From assembly GCA_043806395.1 (NCBI GenBank), contig JAZDHC010000073.1, positions 1-15,334 on the forward strand: a DNA stretch of 15,334 nt, written 5' to 3'. How positions within the stretch are numbered: the first letter of the stretch is position 1; the number at the start of each line of letters is the position of its first letter. Position numbers and translations under genes: made by a program. Below the pieces are notes generated by a model that made no database searches, was not told the origin of the DNA, and saw only the letters and a program-made list of their open reading frames with translations. This stretch comes from CG2-30-40-21 sp043806395 (GTDB taxonomy: Bacteria; UBA9089; CG2-30-40-21). Shown in pieces: positions 1 to 6,257 of the stretch.

Positions 1-133
1 AGCCAATAATTAATTTTACATATGCCACCAAGACACAAAGGCGCCAAGGGACACAAAAGATAAATTAACACTTTGTGTAACTTTGAGCCTTAGTGCCTTT
101 GTGGCAAATTAAATGTCAACTATTTTATTGGCT
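1..133. repeat. Palindromic MITE-like repeat element
   Basis: The ends are inverted copies: AGCCAATA at 1-8 and TATTGGCT at 126-133. Inside, an arm at about 25-58 (core ACACAAAGGCGCCAAGG) pairs imperfectly with an arm at about 74-108 (core GCCTTTGTGGC). The single strand could fold into one long hairpin. No coding sequence is visible. The layout matches short non-autonomous palindromic repeats seen in many environmental bacterial genomes. It may extend beyond the left edge of the window, so no target duplication can be judged. Confidence 0.7.
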
Positions 134-180
134 TGCATATACAATCAATAGGAAAAGGAATAAAAATGAACTATCCCTCA

Positions 181-522
181 TTATTTCTTCTGCCATTCCA
201 AAACTTCCTTTAGAGCCTTGCTGATTATTTCAATAGTTTTAGTATCACCTTTTTTGATTAATTCAATAATCTCTGAAATTATAGTTTCATGCTGAGATGG
301 TATCGTTGTAGGGGAGAATGTAAAAAGTTCCTTAATCTCAATGTTGAGTCCTGTAGCGATTTTTTCAATACTATCAAGTGATAAATTCCGCTCCCCTCGT
401 TCTATTCCTCCAATGTAAGTATTGTGCAACTCTGCTTTCTCTCCTAAATTTTCCTGAGTTAATCCCTGTGCTTTTCTCAATTCCCTTATTCTATTTCCTA
501 TTTTAATTCGTAATCCTTTCAT
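181..522 (-). CDS. XRE-family helix-turn-helix transcriptional regulator
   Basis: This 113-residue protein is probably a cytoplasmic DNA-binding repressor. Residues about 8-66 form a classic Cro/C1-type HTH: IGNRIRELRKAQGLTQENLG, then a recognition helix region around ELHNTYIGGIERGERNLSLDS, then the closing helices ending near IKELF. The remaining roughly 45 residues are helical and charged, and may serve for dimerisation. The ATG at 522 is preceded by a good AGGAG ribosome-binding site about 5 nt away. It diverges from the broken lipoprotein-like gene at 754, and the shared region contains 8-bp direct repeats (TAAGTATT) that could be its operator. The regulated target is not known. The family is clear; the biological role is not. 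Confidence 0.9.
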   Translation of the reverse strand: MKGLRIKIGNRIRELRKAQGLTQENLGEKAELHNTYIGGIERGERNLSLDSIEKIATGLNIEIKELFTFSPTTIPSQHETIISEIIELIKKGDTKTIEIISKALKEVLEWQKK

Positions 523-580
523 ATTTTTCTCCTCATGTATTTATATCATACTTTTCTTCTTAAATACAGAAACGATAAGT

Positions 581-609
581 ATTATTTTTTAATTATTTTA
601 TGCTGTTAA
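581..609 (-). promoter_or_regulatory. Possible promoter of the XRE gene
   Basis: On the minus strand TTAACA (604-609) lies 17 nt from AATAAT (581-586), which gives a leader of about 50 nt before the ATG at 522. TAAGTATT occurs at 576-583 and again at 607-614. These copies are 31 bp apart, about three helical turns, so they flank this promoter and sit near the opposing one. This is a candidate operator arrangement inferred from spacing only. Confidence 0.35.
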
Positions 610-620
610 GTATTTTTTGC

Positions 621-649
621 TTGACAATTATGATGATATACTGTATTAT
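621..649 (+). promoter_or_regulatory. Sigma70-type promoter upstream of the 754 gene
   Basis: A perfect -35 box TTGACA at 621-626 is followed, after 17 nt, by TATTAT at 644-649. It points right toward the broken gene at 754 and diverges from the regulator at 522. Confidence 0.6.
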
Positions 650-753
650 AATAAACATTCCGTAAGCTTCCCATCTTATTTTCAAAAATTAAGGATAGGG
701 AGAAGTTGGTTAAGAAAAATAAAATCACTGATGCGAAAGGAGGTGAGATGTTA

Positions 754-1328
754 ATGAGAGGGATATTAGCTTTGATGATAGTTACATTAATTTCTGTACA
801 AACGGCGTTTGGTGAGAGTAGCAATGAAATGGTTACCTTGCCGGTAGAAACGAAGGATCCTATCAAGACATATAGTCTGGCTCTTCTACCTATATGGGGA
901 CCACTTATTGCTCATGATTACCTATCTTCCTCTCCAGTACGGTGGAGAGAGGATATTCCGGTGGGATAGTATATACTGATGAGGATATTGAGGATCCAAT
1001 TGTCCGTGATTTTCAAGAGCTCTTAATCGCACGAGGATTTACGGTAAATGGTCAATTCAGATCTTACGAAGAAATGACTTTCTCTGAAAAGAAAGGGATA
1101 GATCTGCTTCTTGAGCCAATATTACAGAGAGGAAGAAGATCTTTGTCTATTGTGGAAAGTTTGTCAAAAGAACAGATATGGATTAAAAATATAGATATTC
1201 CCCTCAATCAAAATAGGGAAGATGCCTATCTCAATTTTTTCCAAACAGTGTGGAAGTATCTTGATCCTGAAGAAATGAAGATTGTCAAGGAACAAGCTGA
1301 GAAGATTAGGAAGAAAAAAGTTTATTAA
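754..1328 (+). pseudogene. Frameshifted secreted protein, possibly HpaA-like
   Basis: Two reading frames appear to be one broken gene. The first (754-969) begins at ATG 754, 9 nt after AGGAGG, and encodes a signal peptide (MRGILALMIVTLISVQTAFG) plus about 50 residues; ATG 748 is an alternative start. The second frame is open from 918 and runs to 1328 with no ribosome site of its own. It carries IVRDFQELLIARGFTVNG, EMTFSEKKGIDLLL and a charged C-terminal helix. The series of an outer helix, RGF/QGY, an aspartate- or serine-rich turn, F-S-x-x-K-K and a basic C-terminus resembles the HpaA/neuraminyllactose-binding lipoprotein family. That is a judgement from memory, and no lipobox cysteine is present. 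The combined protein of about 190 residues is shorter than HpaA, so an internal deletion is also possible. A sequencing error is an alternative to real decay. Confidence 0.55.
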
Positions 1329-1378
1329 GGTCAGGGTAAAACCTATAGCATAAAGGTTGTACCAAAAGGAGGTTTATC

Positions 1379-1735
1379 ATGGCAGATATTGTCTTGCAAG
1401 GGAATTCCTCACTGGCATGTGAGGAAGTTATCGTCAAAGCAGTTCAGTTTTTCTCGACGCAGAACTGGAGACCGACAACCCAATCAGTACGGACTGCGAC
1501 ATTTCAAGGCAAGCCCCCCATTCCGTGGTTCATGCTACTACTCACCATAGCTGGCTTTACTCTGTGTATCGTCCCAGGAATTATCATGTATATCATGGTG
1601 ATTCGTAAGATGTACCGATTTCAGAATCTCGTTGTCACCGCTAACCCAATCAAGTCCGGAAGCGAGATTGTGTTGCAGTGCCCGAAGCCAGTGGCAAAGC
1701 TTGCTACTCGATTTCTTGAGAGTCTGCCGTCTTAG
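1379..1735 (+). CDS. Small membrane protein of unknown function
   Basis: This 118-residue protein is not one I recognise. The first 45 or so residues look like a soluble alpha/beta segment (VIVKAVQFFSTQNWRPTTQS, then TATFQGKPP). A hydrophobic hairpin follows at about residues 48-74 (WFMLLLTIAGFTLCIVPGI, IMYIMVI), and then a soluble tail (RFQNLVVTANPIKSGSEIVL). The start is firm: AAAGGAGG lies 7-8 nt before ATG 1379. The gene ends 11 nt before the TM2-domain gene, so the two are probably co-transcribed with the DUF2752 gene. Base composition is richer in GC than in the core genes; line 1441-1500 has 31 of 60 G or C. It probably acts in the cytoplasmic membrane with its two neighbours. Confidence 0.8.
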   Translation: MADIVLQGNSSLACEEVIVKAVQFFSTQNWRPTTQSVRTATFQGKPPIPWFMLLLTIAGFTLCIVPGIIMYIMVIRKMYRFQNLVVTANPIKSGSEIVLQCPKPVAKLATRFLESLPS

Positions 1736-1746
1736 GAGCGTAACAA

Positions 1747-2040
1747 ATGCCGACATCCGGAGGACAGAATAATAAATGGGTCAGCACACTAAGGGAAAAG
1801 GCTACCGAGAGTGATAAGAGTTGGGTTACAGCTTTTTGGCTTTCTGTCTTCCTAGGACCATTTGGGATCGATCGGTTCTACCTTGGGTACAGCGTGCTGG
1901 GACTGCTAAAGCTCTTTACTTTTGGAGGTTTCTTTTTCTTGTGGCTATTGGATATTATTCTGCTTCTCTTGAACAAACTGAGAGACGCGGAGGGTGGTGT
2001 TCTCCGCCGCTCCTCGTTTCTCAGATCAGGTGATCCATGA
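1747..2040 (+). CDS. TM2-domain membrane protein
   Basis: This 97-residue protein carries a TM2 domain at about residues 25-82. The first transmembrane helix is VTAFWLSVFLGPFGIDRFYL, with the family signature FLGxFGxDRFYLG. A short turn and a second helix follow (LFTFGGFFFLWLLDIILLL), then LRDAEGG. The N-terminal 24 residues are polar. TM2 proteins are small two-helix membrane proteins, mostly of unknown role in bacteria. The start is ATG 1747 after AGGAGCG. The stop overlaps the next gene's ATG in ATGA at 2037-2040, so the two are translationally coupled. The pairing with a DUF2752 gene recurs in other bacteria (family knowledge from memory) and suggests a shared membrane function. Confidence 0.88.
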   Translation: MPTSGGQNNKWVSTLREKATESDKSWVTAFWLSVFLGPFGIDRFYLGYSVLGLLKLFTFGGFFFLWLLDIILLLLNKLRDAEGGVLRRSSFLRSGDP

Positions 2041-2402
2041 TTCGACCAGAAGTAAGATCTCGTAACTGCGACATGGCAATTGCAATACTCAGCTGGTCTT
2101 ATATTGTGTTTGCGTACATGGTCGTCGAGTACAACATACCGTATGTTCCAGTATGCCCTTTTTTCTTACTCTCAGGATTCCATTGTCCACTATGTGGCTC
2201 AACGCGACTCCTCGGCATGTACCTCCATGGGATTATTGACTCGTGGCCACCCTCATTTGCAGTAGGAGCATGGATTGTGTTCATTTGCGTTCTGGCTGTT
2301 ATATCCACTACTGCTTGCGTAACCGCATTCCTTGGTCGTCAAGGTTGTCGTGGTGATGGTGGTGTAATCATAAATAAGAATGTCCTATTATCCGTTAAAT
2401 AA
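2037..2402 (+). CDS. DUF2752-domain membrane protein
   Basis: This 121-residue membrane protein has helices at about residues 13-31 (MAIAILSWSYIVFAYMVVE) and 76-96. Between them is the DUF2752 hallmark CPFFLLSGFHCPLCGSTR, in which the paired cysteines and the G-S-T-R are the conserved core, followed by the usual MYLHG. The biochemical function of DUF2752 is unknown; the Cys motif may bind metal or form a disulfide. Translation is coupled to the TM2 gene through the ATGA overlap. The last 20 or so residues (RGDGGVIINKNVLLSVK) look unlike the family and fall where composition returns to AT-rich. The native C-terminus may therefore have been replaced at the edge of the inserted block. Confidence 0.85.
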   Translation: MIRPEVRSRNCDMAIAILSWSYIVFAYMVVEYNIPYVPVCPFFLLSGFHCPLCGSTRLLGMYLHGIIDSWPPSFAVGAWIVFICVLAVISTTACVTAFLGRQGCRGDGGVIINKNVLLSVK

Positions 2403-2455
2403 AAATAATGCTATGCAGCTTACAAAAACTGAAGGAGCTAATACCAAGCTTGTTT

Positions 2456-3415
2456 TTAGTACAAATCAACAGCAAACTCAAAAACCTGAATCCTGCAATT
2501 ACCTGCATCTAAAACATAAATCCTATTTTCTTTTATGACAATTTTAGAAGGGCGGTCAAATTGTCCCAAATACACATTGCCCTGAGAACCAAACCCTGAT
2601 ATTTCCTGTATCCCTTTCTCAAACAGACAAATACCATGATTATCAGTATCAGCTACAAAGACACATTTATCATCAACTGCTATCCCCAATGGATTATTCA
2701 ATCCCCCTTGCACACTACATATCCAATGGGTGGATTTCTCTTTCCTCAATATACGGCAGATACAATTGTTTTTAATATCCGTAACAAAGACATACCCTTG
2801 CTTTATGGCTATACCAAAGGGATTCCACTCTCTATGGCTCGATAGACTCCATTTAAGATTTAATAACATCGTGTCAAAACATAATATCTTATCCGCACTG
2901 GTAACGAAAAGTTCATTCCCTTCTACGGCTATCCTTTTGGGATTGTTAATCTTAACCGTTCTCAATATCTCCCCTTGTGGACCTAATTTCATAAGATTAT
3001 CTGTGTCAATAACGAACATTTTTCCTTCATTATCTATGGTTAGACTTGATGGGTTAATAAACTGAGTATTTGTACCAACTATGCCTACAAAGTCACCGTT
3101 TGGGGTAAACTTCTGAATTCGATGATTACCCATATCAGCAACAAATAGGTAGCCCTCTTTATCCATAGCCATATCTTGAGGATTATTAAATTGGGTGAAA
3201 TTCTTACCTGAAGAGCCAAACAAGGTGTAGAAAAAGATATTTTCCCCTACCTCTATTCTTCCATCTTTGAGGTGTTTAGGGTAGTTAGGGATTATCTTTT
3301 GGGGGGCTTGAGGGGTAGGGGATGGCTGCAATTCTGATAATGTCTCTGGAATGGAAACGCAACCTATGAGAGAAATAATTAGGTAAAGGGAAAAGATGAG
3401 TTTAGAATAATACAT
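2456..3415 (-). CDS. NHL-repeat beta-propeller lipoprotein
   Basis: This 319-residue lipoprotein has the signal peptide MYYSKLIFSLYLIISLIGCVS with a lipobox LIGC, so Cys19 should be lipidated. A proline-rich linker (residues 27-45) leads to a six-bladed NHL propeller. The blades lie near residues 74-106, 117-145, 157-182, 198-224, 239-266 and 286-315. Typical motifs are FNNPQDMAMDKEG, LFVADMGNHRIQKF, NPLGIAVDD, VFVADTDNH and YVLDAGNCRIQVF. NHL propellers usually bind ligands or proteins, and some are lyases. No catalytic residues can be assigned here. The start at 3415 was preferred over the upstream ATG at 3502 because it places the signal peptide at the N-terminus and has AGGAG just upstream. 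The longer form overlaps the end of the WD40 gene. It lies 71 nt downstream of that gene and may share its transcript. Confidence 0.88.
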   Translation of the reverse strand: MYYSKLIFSLYLIISLIGCVSIPETLSELQPSPTPQAPQKIIPNYPKHLKDGRIEVGENIFFYTLFGSSGKNFTQFNNPQDMAMDKEGYLFVADMGNHRIQKFTPNGDFVGIVGTNTQFINPSSLTIDNEGKMFVIDTDNLMKLGPQGEILRTVKINNPKRIAVEGNELFVTSADKILCFDTMLLNLKWSLSSHREWNPFGIAIKQGYVFVTDIKNNCICRILRKEKSTHWICSVQGGLNNPLGIAVDDKCVFVADTDNHGICLFEKGIQEISGFGSQGNVYLGQFDRPSKIVIKENRIYVLDAGNCRIQVFEFAVDLY

Positions 3416-3486
3416 TTTGCTCCTGCTTGAAATAGTTGTTACGATATGCAAACTACTAATTAAGCTGACATATAATCTGCCTTCTT

Positions 3487-3823
3487 TTACTTCTCCTGGC
3501 ATGGTGGAGTTGACATCTCCCAGAGTTTGATTGTTCTATCCTTAAGTAGCCGTCAACAAATAACCTTTGTAATCATGGCGAATGGAGCTACATCATTTAG
3601 TCGAAACAAGCCGTTAAGTTGTAAAGTTTATTTATTGACGGCTACTTACTTCCAGAGGCAAGGTATCTCCCATCAGGGCTGAAGGCTACGGAGCGAACAT
3701 CCTTACTCTGTCCCTCAAGTGTCTTAACCAGCCCTATCTTCATCCCCTCTCCAAACACTCCTTTCCACAAAAAGCAAATCATTTCCATTACCACCAAAGC
3801 AAAAATCATTTTTTGTGTAGCAT
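3487..3823 (-). pseudogene. One-blade WD40 protein gene interrupted by a miniature element
   Basis: On the minus strand, ATG 3809 reads a hydrophobic leader (MIFALVVMEMICFLW), then LVKTLEGQSKDVRSVAFSPD and GRYLASGSK, and stops at 3642 inside the inserted element. Across the element the same WD40 repeat resumes as DRTIKLWEMSTPPCQEK and stops at 3487. Removing 3545-3646 plus one TA restores GSKDRTIKLW exactly, the core of a WD40 blade. A good ribosome site (AAGGAG) precedes ATG 3823, but that frame hits TGA after ATGCTACACAAAAAA. One extra A in the 6-A run would join MLHKK to the leader. The gene therefore probably carries two lesions. With a single blade it could not form a normal propeller, so it may itself be the remnant of a multi-repeat gene. 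Confidence 0.8.
3545..3646. mobile_element. 102-bp MITE with TA target-site duplication
   Basis: The terminal inverted repeats are about 24 bp (3545-3568 and 3623-3646). Both ends read AGTAGCCGTCAA inward, and there are two mismatches over the 24. The element is flanked by TA at 3543-3544 and TA at 3647-3648. Removing it with one TA restores a WD40 coding sequence, which fixes the boundaries to the base. TA duplication is characteristic of IS630/Tc1-mariner transposases. No transposase is encoded, so it must have been moved by an enzyme encoded elsewhere. Confidence 0.85.
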
Positions 3824-4303
3824 TGCGAATCTCCTTAAAATAAAACGCTCTCAGTTAATTCGACAGGTAATATAGGGACAGCCATTATTAGAGAAAAATG
3901 ATTGCTATCTTATAGTTTCTGAATTATAGCATATGATTAATCTTTTTGTCAAGTAAAAAGTTGCGACCTGTGCAAGCGGAATTGTGAGCGTTGCATAAGC
4001 TATAACCTTATAAAAACAAGGAGTTACGACAAAAACAGCCCTAAAATCACACGAAACCCCTAATTTGACAAATGTCGTAAGTTGTTGACATGCTTGACAT
4101 GATGCATGTGGTGATTTCCTCCGATTTGCTAAAAATTGCCAAATTTGGCTGAATGCAACATTTGCAAGGCTCATAAATGTTGAAAATTATGTCAAATTCC
4201 TCGTAAGCATAAGAATTGCAAGTGGTTAGAGATGGCATGTTTTTATGTCAAGAATTGTTGTAAGTCCTTGTAACCATTATATCAGCTTTGCAACGCTCTC
4301 GAA
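3824..4303. other. Gene-free AT-rich stretch
   Basis: I see no supportable protein gene here. There is a perfect 12-bp palindrome GCCAAATTTGGC at 4138-4149, two TTGACATG copies near 4085-4101, and TTACGACA near 4023-4030 with its inverted copy TGTCGTAA at 4073-4080. CCTGTGCAAGCG at 3967-3978 recurs inverted near 4494-4505. Short minus-strand frames here have no ribosome site or family motifs. It is probably decayed sequence and repeat debris. Confidence 0.5.
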
Positions 4304-4304
4304 A

Positions 4305-4441
4305 TTTGGAGTGCGTAAGCTCCTTGCTTACGCTTTGCTTTATGGTAGCTTACTTGGCTACACCGTTCTGCTAATTACATAAGCTGGTTGTAGTCAAACA
4401 CCCTAAAAGCGGTGTAGCCAAGTAAGCTACCGCACTCCAAA
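4305..4441. repeat. Palindromic repeat, TTTGGAGTGCG family
   Basis: The outer arms TTTGGAGTGCG (4305-4315) and CGCACTCCAAA (4431-4441) are inverted copies. A perfect 22-bp inverted repeat lies inside at 4344-4365 and 4410-4431, with core TAGCTTACTTGGCTACACC. The left arm carries about 28 extra bases (4316-4343) that contain their own hairpin, GTAAGC-TCCTT-GCTTAC. Palindromes with TTTGGAGTGCGG ends are a widespread repeat type in environmental bacterial genomes (from memory). No coding potential is seen. Confidence 0.75.
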
Positions 4442-4506
4442 CTGAAGACCAAAGTGGAGTAGCCAAGCCTGCATACTACATAACTGTTGCCTCGCTTGCA
4501 CAGGTG
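4375..4506 (-). repeat. Inverted copy of the candidate sRNA region
   Basis: Read on the minus strand, this segment is homologous to 4718-4850. Positions 4424-4469 match 4751-4796 at 43 of 46 bases, and looser similarity extends both ways, from TGTGCAA to the GGTGTTTGAC region. No counterpart of the perfect promoter precedes this copy, so it is probably silent. Its 5' part overlaps the TTTGGAGTGCG palindrome. Confidence 0.65.
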
Positions 4507-4681
4507 GAAAAGTTGACTAAAATTTGAGAAGCTTGAAGATTTTTGAGTTATACGAATTGAAGAGGGTAAAAAAAGGTAGGATTTTGGTATACTCTTCCCC
4601 TTGTCTTGAAAAAGAAGTTAGAAGACATTTTACCAAACCTATTAGACCACACATAGTTACAAAGAAAATACAAAAGAGCTG

Positions 4682-4710
4682 TTGACAATTTGAGGAGATT
4701 GTGTTATAAT
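4682..4710 (+). promoter_or_regulatory. Consensus-perfect sigma70 promoter
   Basis: TTGACA at 4682-4687 and TATAAT at 4705-4710 are separated by exactly 17 nt, so both boxes and the spacer match the consensus. No protein gene starts downstream before several hundred bases of repeat sequence. Transcription should begin near 4717. Confidence 0.75.
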
Positions 4711-4716
4711 CAGAAC

Positions 4717-4811
4717 ATGTGCAACCAGAGTAGTACTTATGGAGTGTGAAGGTTTGGCTGCTCCACTTTGGTCTTCTGTTTGGAGTGCGGTAGCTTGCTT
4801 GCTACCGTTTT
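4717..4811 (+). ncRNA. Candidate small RNA of about 95 nt
   Basis: The predicted start lies just after a consensus promoter. The predicted end is a hairpin with a perfect 7-bp stem, CGGTAGC (4788-4794) and GCTACCG (4801-4807), loop TTGCTT, followed by TTTTC, which looks like an intrinsic terminator. CTCCA/TGGAG arms at about 4761-4785 could form a second stem. No open reading frame of note is inside. Similarity to the inverted copy at 4375-4506 begins close to the predicted start site. No known RNA family is recognised. It could equally be a repeat that happens to sit beside a promoter. Confidence 0.4.
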
Positions 4812-4850
4812 CAAGGTGTTTGACCACACCATTTAGGGTGTGATAGCTTA
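4718..4850 (+). repeat. Second copy of the 4375-4506 repeat
   Basis: This copy includes GGTTTGGCT, CTCCACTTTGGTCTTC and TTTGGAGTGCGGTAGC, then a GGTGTTTGAC tail matching the inverted copy. A further hairpin, CACACC-ATTTAG-GGTGTG, lies near 4825-4842. Confidence 0.65.
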
Positions 4851-4955
4851 TTAGCGTTTTGGAACAGACAAAGTTGCTTGGGTGAATAACAGAGTGATGT
4901 AGTCAAGCAATCCATACTCGTTGAGTTCACAAATTGCGATTTTTATATTTGACAA

Positions 4956-5038
4956 TGTCATCTCGAAGGAGTACTCGACTGAGAGATCTTTATGGTGTGA
5001 AGGCAGGGAAAGATTTCTCACAGTAGTTCGAAATGACA
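4956..5038. repeat. 83-bp palindromic repeat (TGTCAT...ATGACA)
   Basis: The left arm TGTCATCTCGAA (4956-4967) and right arm TTCGAAATGACA (5027-5038) are near-perfect inverted copies. A second pair, GAGAGATCT and AGATTTCTC, lies inside. The design matches a common class of palindromic repeats whose ends read TGTCATTTCGAA. The rest of 4851-5241 is AT-rich with no supportable gene. The minus-strand frame at 4851-5198 is mostly translation of this repeat. Confidence 0.75.
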
Positions 5039-5241
5039 GAGAGGGATTGCAAATAAATGGGTGATATTCCAATTTAATCGAAGTAAAAAAATCGCAGATT
5101 ATGAGCTTGGGCAATCTACCACAAAACAAAGCATAAGCAAAGAGCTTATGCACTTCAAATTCTAACTGCATAGGTGGCAATATTTTTGCATATACCATGT
5201 TAAAATGTTCTGCAACGATGATAAAAAGCCAGTTAAATTGT

Positions 5242-5320
5242 GGTATGGTTCAAAAATTCCACCTCCTACCCTGCCAGCGGGGACATAGCAAGGATTGTGT
5301 TATCTTTTTTGAACCATGCC
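5242..5320. repeat. 79-bp inverted-repeat element upstream of the HhH gene
   Basis: GGTATGGTTCAAAAA at 5242-5256 matches the inverse of 5306-5320 with one mismatch; 12 bp are perfect. The interior contains a GC-rich patch (CCTGCCAGCGGGG). It sits about 55 bp before the start at 5375, so it lies in the likely promoter region of that gene. No transposase is present. Confidence 0.55.
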
Positions 5321-5374
5321 TGAATTGTTCAGCAATATTTGTAGATAAGGATAAATTTTGAAGGGGGTTAGGGG

Positions 5375-6238
5375 ATGTTATTCTCTAACATTAAATGGTT
5401 GAATGGGATAACGCCTCTCTTAATACTTGTACTGTTTTCCTGCCTATCTGCCTCATTTGCCTATGCTTATGAAGATTTTTCCAATGCTACCATCAACAGC
5501 CCGGACGATATCTGGGATTTAGTAAACGATGGCGAAATCTCCTATGGATATGCCCAACTTCTTCTGGAATTGTATGATAATCCCATCCTAATTACCCCTG
5601 ACGCTAAAGAAGACATTGAAAGCTTGTGCTCAGGGTGCTTTTCCCAACATTTAACCATAGAAGGATTAATTGATAAGGATACACTTGAGACGATAAAGCC
5701 CTTCTTGAGCCAGCAGCAGGGGCAAGACAATAGCTTGCGATTAACTTACAGCAGTTACCAGCAGGGACAAACCTCAGAATCACTCAAGATTGCCATTAAT
5801 CCAAAAACTCAAGTTTATCTCTGGAACAAGGATACACATGAAGATTCGCTTGCCAAATATTGTCTGGAATTTTATGATTGTGCTGTGGGGTATTATTTTC
5901 TTCGATTTGGAGAAGGGCTTGTACTTAATAATGGCAGCCGACAGAATGGTGAGGGGGCATTCCATGATACCCTGTGGAAAAAATCAAAGGTAATGCGAGG
6001 GGCATTCGTAACCAAGCCATTTGATAAGGGTCTGTCACAAAATAAATGTGTCACATCGAGGTTGTCGATTCGCTCGTCCAGCAAGGCGTGCTCCTTAAGG
6101 CATAGTGAACTATGCCTTAAGGAGCACAACGCTGCTGGACGAGATGAAGCGGCAACCGAATGTAACAGTTATTTTGTGACAGACACTAAGATAAGGATTA
6201 CTGATTCTTTACCGATTACCTTATTACTATATTACTAA
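5375..6238 (+). pseudogene. HhH/beta-barrel outer-membrane protein, truncated by an element
   Basis: The frame encodes 287 residues but only about 219 are native. A signal peptide (to about residue 32, SASFAYAYED) precedes a helical segment at about 38-115 (INSPDDIWDLVNDGE, ITPDAKEDIESL, LIDKDTLETIKPFL). This resembles the repeated helix-hairpin-helix units found in ComEA-like proteins. Residues 121-218 look like early strands of an outer-membrane barrel, including YYFLRFGEGLVLNNG. That module recurs in large HhH-plus-barrel proteins that usually exceed 600 residues (from memory). After Gly219 the frame enters a 155-bp palindromic element, and the tail (SIRSSSKACSLRHSELCLKE and on) is element-derived. 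The rest of the barrel is absent. It ends 19 nt before acsC. A functional product is unlikely. Confidence 0.7.
6030..6184. mobile_element. 155-bp palindromic element with 16-bp perfect ends
   Basis: The ends GTCTGTCACAAAATAA (6030-6045) and its exact inverse (6169-6184) bound an element that folds almost end to end. The centre is a perfect 19-bp stem with a 2-base loop (6088-6106 and 6109-6127, core CTCCTTAAGGCATAG). GATAAGG occurs just left (6023-6029) and again at 6191-6197, about 6 bp beyond the right end, so no clean target duplication is visible. It encodes no transposase. Confidence 0.8.
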
Positions 6239-6257
6239 TTTTTCATGGAGGTGTAAA

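Noticed and set aside
606..866. 86-residue minus-strand frame with a hydrophobic stretch
   Set aside because: It is antisense to the promoter and signal-peptide region of the 754 gene and lacks a ribosome site.
3416..3502. 29-residue N-terminal extension of the NHL lipoprotein
   Set aside because: It would bury the lipobox signal peptide, and it overlaps the end of the WD40 gene. ATG 3415 has AGGAG just upstream.
3905..4238. Two overlapping minus-strand reading frames
   Set aside because: They are low-complexity translations of AT-rich repeat debris, without ribosome sites or recognisable domains.
4851..5198. 115-residue minus-strand reading frame
   Set aside because: Its middle is the translation of the palindromic repeat at 4956-5038. 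It has no ribosome site and no family motif.
6191..6197. GATAAGG as the target duplication of the 155-bp element
   Set aside because: The right copy lies about 6 bp beyond the inverted repeat end rather than at it, so coincidence is more likely.
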